NCBI GenBank assembly: GCA_002352425.1 | Contig: DEIK01000086.1 | Span: forward strand, 1 to 12,425 | Origin: Rhodobacteraceae bacterium UBA2776 | Lineage (GTDB): Bacteria > Pseudomonadota > Alphaproteobacteria > Rhodobacterales > Rhodobacteraceae | DNA: 12,425 nucleotides | Reading direction: 5' to 3' | Shown: positions 6,774 through 12,425 of the stretch, one piece after another | Numbering within the stretch: the first letter of the stretch is position 1 | Layout of the letters: the number at the start of each line of letters is the position of its first letter | Position numbers and translations under genes: made by a program | Notes under the pieces: generated by a model | Told to the model about the DNA's origin: nothing | Databases searched by the model: none | The model's input: the letters and a program-made list of their open reading frames with translations, nothing else

Positions 6774-7919
6774 ATGAACCTTACAAACAATTGGTCCTAC
6801 CCAACCGCCATGCGCTTTGGTGCCGGTCGCATTGCTGAAATCGCTGACGCCTGTGCGGCGGCGGGCATGGGGCGGCCATTATTGGTCACCGACAAGGGGC
6901 TGGCTTCGCTCGATATCACCACATACACACTGGATTTGATGGAGGCAGCAGGCCTTGGCCGCGCACTATTTTCAGAGGTTGACGCAAACCCGACCGAGAA
7001 AAATCTTGATGCTGGTATCATCGCTTTTCGCTCTGGCGGCCATGACGGGGTGATTGCCTTTGGCGGCGGCTCGGCGCTGGATCTGGGCAAAATGATTGCC
7101 TTTCAGGCCGGCCAAACCCGCCCGATCTGGGATTTTGAGGACGTCGGCGACTGGTGGACCCGCGCCAACCCTGATGTGATCGCGCCGATCATCGCGGTGC
7201 CCACCACGGCGGGCACGGGGTCCGAAGTCGGCCGTGCTTCAGTGATCACCGACAGTGTGACACATGTAAAAAAGATCATCTTTCACCCCAAAGTTTTACC
7301 CAGCGTGGTGATTTGCGATCCCGAACTGACCGTCGGCATGCCGCAATTTTTCACAGCGGGTACTGGGCTGGATGCTTTTGCCCATTGTGTCGAGGCCTAC
7401 TCCAGCCCGCATTACCATCCGATGTCTCAAGGTATCGCGCTGGAAGGTATGCGTCTGGTCAAGGACTACCTGCCCCGCGCCTATGCCGACGGCACCGATA
7501 TCGAGGCCCGCGCACATATGATGTCAGCCGCCGCCATGGGGGCGACCGCATTCCAAAAAGGCCTGGGCGCGATCCATGCGTTGTCCCATCCGATTGGTGC
7601 GGTTTACAACACCCACCACGGCACCACCAACGCGGTTTGTATGCCGGCCGTGTTGCAAATGAATGCCCCCGTGATTGCGGATCGGTTTGACAATGTTGCA
7701 GCCTATCTGGGTATCAAAGGCGGATTTTCAGGGTTTTGCGACTTCGTTCAGGAATTTAACGATTCCATGAAAATCCCACGCAAACTGTCGGAAATGGGTG
7801 TCGGAACAGACCGTCTGGATGAATTGACCGAAATGGCCCTGAAAGACCCAAGCACTGGCGGCAACCCCGTTGAAATGACCACAGAGAATACAAAAGCGCT
7901 GTTCGAGGCGATCATTTAG
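6774..7919 (+). CDS. Iron-containing (group III) alcohol dehydrogenase
   Basis: This 381-aa enzyme of the FucO/AdhB-type metal-dependent alcohol dehydrogenase family reversibly oxidises a primary alcohol to an aldehyde with NAD(P). GGGSALDLGK around residue 97 and PTTAGTGSEV are the dinucleotide-binding motifs. By alignment to FucO from memory, the metal site is Asp200 and His204 (GLDAFAH), His268 (AIHALSHPIG) and His282 (NTHHG), with His272 near the cofactor; all are present, so the enzyme should be active. The length is normal for the family. The ATG at 6774 has AAGG at 6761-6764 with 9 nt spacing. It begins 4 bp after the aldehyde dehydrogenase stop and is followed at 25 bp by a terminator hairpin, so it ends the cassette. 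The alcohol could be a gamma-glutamyl alkanolamide or a free alcohol. Confidence 0.95.
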   Translation: MNLTNNWSYPTAMRFGAGRIAEIADACAAAGMGRPLLVTDKGLASLDITTYTLDLMEAAGLGRALFSEVDANPTEKNLDAGIIAFRSGGHDGVIAFGGGSALDLGKMIAFQAGQTRPIWDFEDVGDWWTRANPDVIAPIIAVPTTAGTGSEVGRASVITDSVTHVKKIIFHPKVLPSVVICDPELTVGMPQFFTAGTGLDAFAHCVEAYSSPHYHPMSQGIALEGMRLVKDYLPRAYADGTDIEARAHMMSAAAMGATAFQKGLGAIHALSHPIGAVYNTHHGTTNAVCMPAVLQMNAPVIADRFDNVAAYLGIKGGFSGFCDFVQEFNDSMKIPRKLSEMGVGTDRLDELTEMALKDPSTGGNPVEMTTENTKALFEAII

Positions 7920-7943
7920 AATTTGCCCCAGCGCAAGGGAAAC

Positions 7944-7970
7944 AAAGGGCGGGTTCAATCCCTGCCCTTT
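7944..7970. terminator. Bidirectional intrinsic terminator between convergent genes
   Basis: AAAGGGCGGG at 7944-7953 pairs with CCC-T-GCCCTTT at 7960-7970, a 10-bp stem with one bulged T and a 6-nt loop. It lies between the + strand alcohol dehydrogenase (stop at 7919) and the - strand methyltransferase (stop at 7976). On the - strand the stem runs into TTTGTTT, a better U-tract than on the + strand, so it probably serves both genes but the methyltransferase best. Confidence 0.75.
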
Positions 7971-7975
7971 CGCAT

Positions 7976-8677
7976 TTATAGCTCTTCGAAATCAGGTTTG
8001 GGTTTACGAATAAATGCCGGCAATGAATGAAGCGACAGCTTTTCGATTTTGAGCCCTTTATCCGCCGCCAGATCATCAATCGCTTCGGTCGCACCGACCA
8101 CTGTTGTATAGTCGTCAATCACGATCAGCCCGCCTGGGACGACACGATCGTAAAGCGCTTCAAGTGCAAACTCGGTCGGCTCTTTCACGTTCAAGTCCAA
8201 ATGCAGCAGCGCAATGCGACACGCCGGATTGTTCATTACAAAATGCGGCAAGGTATCGCTGACATTGCCCTCCAGCAGCTCAAAGTTTTTGAACCCTTTG
8301 CGACACAGTAATTTTTCAACCTGATCACGGGGCAACGCATCCCCCGCCCAATTTGAGAATGCTTCGACATATTCCAGATCAGCATCCAGCTCGACTCCCT
8401 TTGTCGGGAATTTGCCAAAGGTATCAAACCCCACAATCCGACGGGAATAGCTGTTTTCCAGCAACTGTCGGAAGCTGGCCCAACGGATCATCGTTCCCGC
8501 CTTAAACACCCCCATTTCGAACACATCCCCCGGCAAATTCAGGATCAGTTTGTAAAGTTCATAGTGCGCTAAAAATTTATTCACCCGAGCCGGATTGCTG
8601 AACCAGAAGTATGCATTTTCCCAGTCCCACGCCCGATCACTACTCAACCCGCCAATTTCAATCAGTTCTTCATTCAT
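7976..8677 (-). CDS. TylF/MycF-type class I SAM-dependent methyltransferase
   Basis: This 233-aa methyltransferase resembles the macrocin O-methyltransferase (TylF/MycF) family, which methylates sugar hydroxyls. The SAM-binding motif I is VFEMGVFKAGTM. The family signature VGFDTFGKFP follows, then LLEGNVSDTLP, LLHLDLNVKEPTEFALEALY and VPGGLIVIDDYTT, where the Asp pairs match the metal-binding residues of MycF. No signal peptide or membrane segment is seen. The start is ambiguous: the ATG at 8677 has only a weak GGG upstream, while a TTG at 8683 has GGA 5 nt upstream and adds two residues. The gene stands alone on the - strand. Its acceptor is not evident; a surface polysaccharide sugar is a family-based guess. 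Confidence 0.85.
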   Translation of the reverse strand: MNEELIEIGGLSSDRAWDWENAYFWFSNPARVNKFLAHYELYKLILNLPGDVFEMGVFKAGTMIRWASFRQLLENSYSRRIVGFDTFGKFPTKGVELDADLEYVEAFSNWAGDALPRDQVEKLLCRKGFKNFELLEGNVSDTLPHFVMNNPACRIALLHLDLNVKEPTEFALEALYDRVVPGGLIVIDDYTTVVGATEAIDDLAADKGLKIEKLSLHSLPAFIRKPKPDFEEL

Positions 8678-8866
8678 GCCCAATTCATTCCATCTTCAAG
8701 TGTTGTCCACAGGACCCGCAAGGTTCGCCCCTTTCAGCAATGCAGAAAAACAGTGAATGCTGCGTTAAGGACAGCCAATTATCAGACAAAAAACTATCGC
8801 AACTGCAAAATTACTGGCATTCTTTTAATCACATCAATGCAATGCGCGACACGAACGGATAACCCA
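8678..8866. promoter_or_regulatory. Divergent intergenic region between methyltransferase and EEP gene
   Basis: This 189-bp stretch must hold the promoters of two divergent genes, but I find no convincing -35/-10 pair on either strand. The + frame of the EEP gene stays open back to a GTG at 8753; that extension lacks any conserved residue and has no ribosome-binding site. Confidence 0.3.
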
Positions 8867-9700
8867 ATGTTACAACGCAAGTCTTCACCGCTGATTGAAA
8901 CCCGACTGCGCGTTGTTAGCTGGAATGTCTGGTGGCAATTTGGCCCCTGGCGCGAACGCGCCCCAGCCATTTTGCAAGTCCTGCGTGATCTGGACGCCGA
9001 CGTGATTTGCCTACAGGAGATCTGGGGCGAACACGGCACCAATTTCGCTGAAAAGCTGGCCGCCGACTTGGGGTATCATCATGTTTACGCGCCCGGTGCC
9101 AACATGAATGACATACGCATGGGCAATGCAATTATGTCGCGCTGGCCGATCAAAAATCACGACATTATCGCGCTTTATGATCAAAAAAACGCCGAGGAAA
9201 TGCGCGTGGCCGTCCATGCGGAAATAGAGGGGCCACGCGGCACAATTCCTGTTTTTTGCACCCACCTAAACTGGCAACAACACCACAGCCATATTCGACA
9301 ACGTCAAATCACCGAGTTGATGCAATTCGTCAAAGACACCTGCAAGAAAAACCGTGCCTGGACTTTCCCGCCCGTGGTTTGTGGCGATTTCAACGCAGAC
9401 CCGCATTCCGAAGAAATCCGCATGATGACAGGGCAAACCAGTTGTCCGGTGGGCGATCTGGTGTTTCATGACGCCTGGCATTTCGGCACGGATCGTGGGG
9501 TTGGATATACGTGGGACAACATCAACCCGAACGTCGCCCAAACCTACGAGCCGGATCGGCGCATAGATTATGTTTTCGTTGGATGGGCACAACCGGATGG
9601 GTTGGGCCATATCACCGAGTGCCAAATCGTAGGCAATCAAATGATTGATGGTATATGGCCCAGTGATCATTTCGCCCTGCTGGCCGAACTGCGCTATTGA
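8867..9700 (+). CDS. Endonuclease/exonuclease/phosphatase (EEP) family hydrolase
   Basis: This 277-aa EEP-superfamily metal-dependent phosphoesterase has a complete active site: SWNVWW (Asn), ICLQEIWGE (metal-binding Glu), THLNW, VCGDFNADP (Asp and Asn), RRIDYVF and WPSDHFALLAEL (the terminal Asp-His pair). The superfamily includes DNA repair nucleases, sphingomyelinases and inositol-phosphate phosphatases; the sequence does not decide between them. There is no signal peptide from this start, so a secreted toxin-like role is unlikely. I chose the ATG at 8867 because GGA at 8857-8859 lies 7 nt upstream and the fold begins about 15 residues later at RLRVVSWN; the frame is open to a GTG at 8753. 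Its last codons overlap the end of a degraded regulator on the other strand. Confidence 0.88.
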   Translation: MLQRKSSPLIETRLRVVSWNVWWQFGPWRERAPAILQVLRDLDADVICLQEIWGEHGTNFAEKLAADLGYHHVYAPGANMNDIRMGNAIMSRWPIKNHDIIALYDQKNAEEMRVAVHAEIEGPRGTIPVFCTHLNWQQHHSHIRQRQITELMQFVKDTCKKNRAWTFPPVVCGDFNADPHSEEIRMMTGQTSCPVGDLVFHDAWHFGTDRGVGYTWDNINPNVAQTYEPDRRIDYVFVGWAQPDGLGHITECQIVGNQMIDGIWPSDHFALLAELRY

Positions 9701-9850
9701 TTCAGCCCGGTTGCGATCCTTGCCCGCACCACCCGTGGTGATGCGCCGAATTCTTGGCCAAAGACGCGGGTCATTGCGTTTGGATCAAAGTAACCGCAAC
9801 GGATTGCGATCTCCATCCATCACCACCCGCGTCACGTCGGCCTCTGGAAA
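9694..9850 (-). pseudogene. Remnant of an AraC-type regulator (C-terminal helix-turn-helix)
   Basis: Read on the - strand from 9819 down to a TAG at 9694-9696, the frame gives MEIAIRCGYFDPNA, then MTRVFGQEFGASPRVVRARI and ATGLNQ. This matches the second helix-turn-helix and end of AraC/XylS regulators (EIA...CGY/F...RxF...FGxSPxxxR). A TGA at 9820-9822 stops it in frame. The bases just upstream stay readable in another frame (VFPEADVTRVVMDG, about 9812-9853) until a further stop, which suggests a frameshift. No N-terminal domain or first helix-turn-helix remains, so this is a decayed fragment. A 40-aa mini-ORF from the ATG at 9816 is possible but lacks a sensible ribosome-binding site. Confidence 0.6.
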
Positions 9851-9898
9851 CACCTAAAACTCCATAAGCCGCTGATATATATTATATTACCTTCTTAA

Positions 9899-9934
9899 AA
9901 ACAGTTCCACTATTCCGGAATAGTGGAACTGTTT
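9899..9934 (-). terminator. Perfect 36-bp palindrome, probable trmB terminator
   Basis: The 18-base arm at 9899-9916 is exactly complementary to 9917-9934, centred on TTCCGGAA; as RNA it folds into a 16-bp stem with a CCGG loop. On the - strand the stem is followed by TTTTTAAG, a usable U-tract, and it lies 73 bp beyond the trmB stop, so it can end trmB transcription. On the + strand the tail is only TTTCTC. The stem is longer and poorer in GC than usual terminators, so an operator or a mobile-element scar is an alternative. Confidence 0.6.
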
Positions 9935-10007
9935 CTCAAGGGGGAGGGCCACAATTCCATCAAGGTTTCGAACGAACCCTCAAGAAAAATTCAAGACCTA
10001 AGAAACT

Positions 10008-10706
10008 CTACAATTTGCGAAACGTCATATAATGCGGCACCCGATCTTCGCGCAGTGCTTTTTGCTCATACCGCGTGGAAATCCAATCCCCCCAAGGCTC
10101 GCGCCAATCCTGCGGCCCCTCGGCCAGCCACTCAAAATCATCCCGCGCCATCATCTGCTCCATCGTCTGGCGCACATAGTCAGGAATGTCAGTCGCCACA
10201 CGAAAGATCGCATCTTTTTTTAACACCCTTGCCAAAGGATCCAGATGTTCCGGCGTTACAAATCGGCGCCGGTGATGCCGCGCCTTGGGCCACGGATCAG
10301 GGTAAAGCAAAAACGCCCGATCAATCGAGCCATCCGGCAAAACCTCAAACATATCGCGCACATCGTTGGGATAGACGGCAACATTTGCAACCTTGGCTTT
10401 GCGGATCTTCCCCAGCAACATCGCCACCCCGTTGATGTAAGGTTCACAACCGATGATGCCGACATCTGGGTTCAATGCTGCCTGATGGACTAAATGCTCA
10501 CCACCGCCAAAACCTACCTCTAGCCAAACAGGCTTGCCCCCAAAAAGCGCGTCCAAATCCAACGGATTTCGGTCAGGGTTTTCCTCCCAACTCACCAAAC
10601 CAGGCGATAACGCGGCCAGATCCTCGTTCAAGTACCCTTTTTGGCTATCACGCAGCCCCTTGCCCTTTAGGCGGCCATAAAAATTGCGAAGAGGTTTTTC
10701 AGTCAT
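10008..10706 (-). CDS. trmB: tRNA (guanine-N7-)-methyltransferase
   Basis: TrmB makes 7-methylguanosine at position 46 of tRNA variable loops using SAM. The 232-aa protein has the SAM motif LEVGFGGGEHL near residue 62, the family hallmark LLYPDPWPKARHHRRRF (catalytic Asp and basic tRNA-binding cluster), ATDIPDYV, and the C-terminal TRYEQKALR. Length and motif order are normal. The ATG at 10706 has GGA at 10718-10720, 11 nt upstream, rather far, and lying at the very end of the U-tract of the metK terminator. It follows metK on the same strand by 86 bp, so a SAM-using enzyme sits just behind the SAM synthetase. Confidence 0.97.
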   Translation of the reverse strand: MTEKPLRNFYGRLKGKGLRDSQKGYLNEDLAALSPGLVSWEENPDRNPLDLDALFGGKPVWLEVGFGGGEHLVHQAALNPDVGIIGCEPYINGVAMLLGKIRKAKVANVAVYPNDVRDMFEVLPDGSIDRAFLLYPDPWPKARHHRRRFVTPEHLDPLARVLKKDAIFRVATDIPDYVRQTMEQMMARDDFEWLAEGPQDWREPWGDWISTRYEQKALREDRVPHYMTFRKL

Positions 10707-10718
10707 GTGTCAGATTTT

Positions 10719-10753
10719 CCAAAAAGAAAGGGCGGGCATCGACGGCCCACCCT
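10719..10753 (-). terminator. Intrinsic terminator after metK, abutting trmB
   Basis: On the - strand AGGGTGGGC pairs with GCCCGCCCT across a 7-nt loop (10729-10753; one G-U pair), followed by TTTCTTTTT. It is a textbook Rho-independent terminator 40 bp beyond the metK stop. Its U-tract ends only 12 nt before the trmB ATG. Confidence 0.85.
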
Positions 10754-10782
10754 CTTGTTCTTTGTCGTTAAGGCGAGAGGGT
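10749..10782 (-). promoter_or_regulatory. Possible antiterminator pairing before trmB
   Basis: ACCCTCT on the - strand (10782-10776) is the exact complement of AGAGGGT (10755-10749), with a 20-nt loop. The second arm shares GGGT with the 5' arm of the metK terminator, so the two hairpins exclude each other. That geometry is as in transcription attenuators, but a 7-bp match over this distance can occur by chance. Confidence 0.35.
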
Positions 10783-10792
10783 TTCCCCTGCC

Positions 10793-11974
10793 TTATACAG
10801 CTTTTTTCAAAGCCTCAACCAGATCGGTTTTTTCCCAGCTGAACCCACCATCGGCCTCGGGTTCACGGCCAAAGTGGCCATAGGCTGCCGTGCGCTCATA
10901 GATTGGACGATTCATGCCCAGCTTGGTGCGAATGCCTTGTGGTGTCAGATCAATCACCTGATCAATGGCTTTTTCAATCACGCTGTCATGTACTTCGCCA
11001 GTGCCAAATGTGTCGCAATAGATAGACAAAGGCCGCGCAATGCCGATCGCATAAGACAGTTGGATCGTACAGCGTTTAGCCATGCCAGACGCCACCACGT
11101 TTTTCGCCAAATAGCGGGCGATATAGGCGGCCGAGCGATCAACCTTGGTCGGGTCTTTGCCCGAGAACGCACCACCACCATGCGGCGCAGCCCCACCATA
11201 TGTATCAACGATGATCTTGCGCCCCGTTAGACCAGCATCCCCGTCAGGGCCACCAATCACAAAGATACCGGTTGGGTTCACCCACCACTTGGTCGCCTCG
11301 GTCACCCAGTCGGCTGGCAGAACTTCGCGGATATAAGGCTCCACGATGGCGCGAATATCATCCGATGTTTGGGCCTCATCCGCGTGCTGTGTGGACAACA
11401 CGATGGATGTCACTTCAACGGGTTTGCCATCTTCATAGCGCAGCGAAATTTGCGATTTCGCATCAGGGCGCAAGGTTGGCTCACTGCCGTCTTTGCGCAC
11501 TTCGGCCAAACGGCGCAAAATGGCGTGGGAATACTGGATCGGGGCTGGCATCAATTCCGGCGTTTCATCCACCGCATAGCCAAACATGATGCCCTGATCG
11601 CCAGCGCCCTCATCCTTGTCAGCGCCTGCGTCCACACCCTGCGCGATATGCGCGGATTGCGGGTGCAGCAGATTGGTCACCTCAACAGTGTTCCAGTGAA
11701 ATTGCTCTTGCTCATAGCCAATGTCTTTGATGCAATCGCGGGCGATCTGATCGACTTTGCCCAGATATTCGTCCAGCTTGGATTTGTTCGACAAGCCAAC
11801 TTCGCCGCCAATGACAACGCGGTTAGTGGTGGCGAATGTTTCGCAGGCCACACGTGCCTCTGGTTCTTCCGCCAAAAACGCATCCAAAACAGCATCTGAA
11901 ATGCGGTCACACAGTTTATCAGGATGCCCCTCAGAAACGGATTCCGAGGTGAAAGTGAAATTCTTACGGGTCAT
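10793..11974 (-). CDS. metK: S-adenosylmethionine synthetase (methionine adenosyltransferase)
   Basis: MetK makes S-adenosylmethionine from ATP and methionine in the cytosol, using Mg2+ and K+, as a homotetramer. The 393-aa protein has SESVSEGHPDKLCD at residues 10-23 (ATP-binding His and metal-binding Asp), the signature GAGDQGIMFGYA near residue 123, and the glycine-rich P-loop signature GGGAFSGKDPTKVDRSAAY. The length is slightly above the E. coli enzyme, as usual for alphaproteobacteria. The ATG at 11974 has GGAG at 11983-11986 with 8 nt spacing, and this ribosome-binding site is part of the SAM/SAH riboswitch pseudoknot. The gene has its own promoter and terminator and lies between lnt and trmB on the same strand. 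Confidence 0.98.
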   Translation of the reverse strand: MTRKNFTFTSESVSEGHPDKLCDRISDAVLDAFLAEEPEARVACETFATTNRVVIGGEVGLSNKSKLDEYLGKVDQIARDCIKDIGYEQEQFHWNTVEVTNLLHPQSAHIAQGVDAGADKDEGAGDQGIMFGYAVDETPELMPAPIQYSHAILRRLAEVRKDGSEPTLRPDAKSQISLRYEDGKPVEVTSIVLSTQHADEAQTSDDIRAIVEPYIREVLPADWVTEATKWWVNPTGIFVIGGPDGDAGLTGRKIIVDTYGGAAPHGGGAFSGKDPTKVDRSAAYIARYLAKNVVASGMAKRCTIQLSYAIGIARPLSIYCDTFGTGEVHDSVIEKAIDQVIDLTPQGIRTKLGMNRPIYERTAAYGHFGREPEADGGFSWEKTDLVEALKKAV

Positions 11975-11980
11975 GAATAG

Positions 11981-12028
11981 TGCTCCAGTTTAATTACGTT
12001 GCCACGTCAGGAAGCCGTTGTGGCACTT
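11981..12028 (-). ncRNA. SAM/SAH riboswitch in the metK leader
   Basis: On the - strand UGCCAC (12025-12020) pairs with GUGGCA (12005-12000). Between them lies the conserved core AACGGCUUCCUGAC, and an A-rich linker leads to UGGAGCA (11987-11981). GCUUC in the loop can pair with GGAGC, forming the H-type pseudoknot that hides the metK ribosome-binding site. This is the layout and conserved sequence of the SAM/SAH riboswitch, known from metK leaders of Rhodobacterales. Ligand binding should stabilise the pseudoknot and lower metK translation. The match is from memory of the consensus, not a covariance search. Confidence 0.9.
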
Positions 12029-12038
12029 TGATTCCTCT

Positions 12039-12067
12039 CCGATACGCCGCTGGCCTTATCGGGTCAA
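12039..12067 (-). promoter_or_regulatory. metK promoter
   Basis: On the - strand TTGACC (12067-12062), a 17-bp spacer and TATCGG (12044-12039) form a good sigma-70-type promoter. Transcription would start near 12031-12033, a few bases before the riboswitch stem, which agrees with the RNA boundary. The -35 box contains the lnt stop codon (TGA at 12066-12064). Confidence 0.7.
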
Positions 12068-12425
12068 CTGTTATCCCTGCGTCTTTTGAGCAATAGAAGG
12101 CCAGCACAGATAATCAGCAACAGTAACACCGGCAGATCGCCGCTACGCGCATAGGGTGTGATTGGCAAGGCGGGTGGCAATGCCACGTCCAAAAAACCGG
12201 CAACCCCCAGCCCCAAAGACGCGGTGATCTGCCCACGGCCGTCAATCATCGCTGAAATGCCTGTGTTGGCGGCCCGTACCATCGGTAGGCCCTGTTCAAT
12301 GGCGCGAAACCTTGCTTGGGCCAGATGTTGTTGCGGGCCGGTAAACTGGCCAAACCACGCGTCATTGGTGATGTGCAACAACCAATCGGCACGCGGCACC
12401 ACTGCACCGATTTCATCCGGAAAAA
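12064..12425 (-). CDS. lnt: Apolipoprotein N-acyltransferase, 3' end (partial)
   Basis: Lnt adds the third acyl chain to lipoproteins in the inner membrane. Only the last 120 or so residues are inside the window; the frame is open at the right edge (reading FPDEIGAVV before the visible part), so the true start lies outside. The nitrilase-like domain shows HITNDAWFGQFTGPQQHL, ARFRAIEQGLPMVRAANTGISA and IDGRGQI, all typical of Lnt. The C-terminal transmembrane helix LPVLLLLIICAGLLLL is followed by the basic tail KRRRDNS. The catalytic Cys of the CYE motif would be just beyond the edge. metK follows 89 bp downstream from its own promoter. Confidence 0.93.
   Translation of the reverse strand, partial: FPDEIGAVVPRADWLLHITNDAWFGQFTGPQQHLAQARFRAIEQGLPMVRAANTGISAMIDGRGQITASLGLGVAGFLDVALPPALPITPYARSGDLPVLLLLIICAGLLLLKRRRDNS

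Noticed and set aside
8753..8866. N-terminal extension of the EEP protein from a GTG
   Set aside because: It has no ribosome-binding site and no resemblance to a signal peptide or domain; the ATG at 8867 has a well-spaced GGA.
9923..10435. 170-codon + strand frame starting in the palindrome
   Set aside because: Most of it is antisense to trmB, and its composition (Pro/Ala/Ser rich) is typical of a shadow frame.
11369..11899. 176-codon + strand frame
   Set aside because: It lies entirely antisense to metK and has no family features.

Overview
The window reads as chromosomal DNA of a Rhodobacterales (Roseobacter/Rhodobacter-type) alphaproteobacterium. The basis is the family-level look of nearly every protein, a moderately GC-rich base composition, the gene order lnt-metK-trmB, and a leader before metK that matches the SAM/SAH riboswitch, an RNA class known almost only from Rhodobacterales metK genes. 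Twelve complete protein genes and two gene ends (one at each edge) cover most of the window. I saw no tRNA, rRNA, CRISPR array or intact mobile element.

Region 1 (1-3849, + strand): a Calvin-cycle/pentose-phosphate style run of fba (class II aldolase, CbbA-like), rpe, a thioredoxin-fold protein, gph (phosphoglycolate phosphatase) and cbbY (xylulose-1,5-bisphosphate phosphatase type). From rpe on, the genes are 15 bp apart or overlap by 4 bp. Gph and CbbY both remove RuBisCO side products or inhibitors, so RuBisCO and other cbb genes may lie upstream, although none is in the window. Two back-to-back AT-rich hairpins sit between fba and rpe.

Region 2 (4022-7919, + strand): a tight three-gene cassette of a glutamine-synthetase-like ligase, an aldehyde dehydrogenase and an iron-type alcohol dehydrogenase. 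Together they suggest a gamma-glutamylation route for an amino alcohol: ligate to glutamate, oxidise the alcohol to the aldehyde, then to the acid. This is the best candidate for a little-described pathway in the window.

Region 3 (7920-10007): a convergent TylF/MycF-type methyltransferase on the - strand, an EEP-family (endonuclease/exonuclease/phosphatase) hydrolase on the + strand, and then a roughly 300-bp scar. The scar holds the decayed C-terminal helix-turn-helix of an AraC-type regulator, an AT-rich tract and a perfect 36-bp palindrome that probably terminates trmB transcription.

Region 4 (10008-12425, - strand): lnt (3' end only), then metK with its own promoter and SAM/SAH riboswitch, then trmB. 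The metK promoter's -35 box overlaps the lnt stop codon. A strong intrinsic terminator ends almost on the trmB ribosome-binding site, so trmB may depend on terminator read-through; a competing pairing upstream could allow this.
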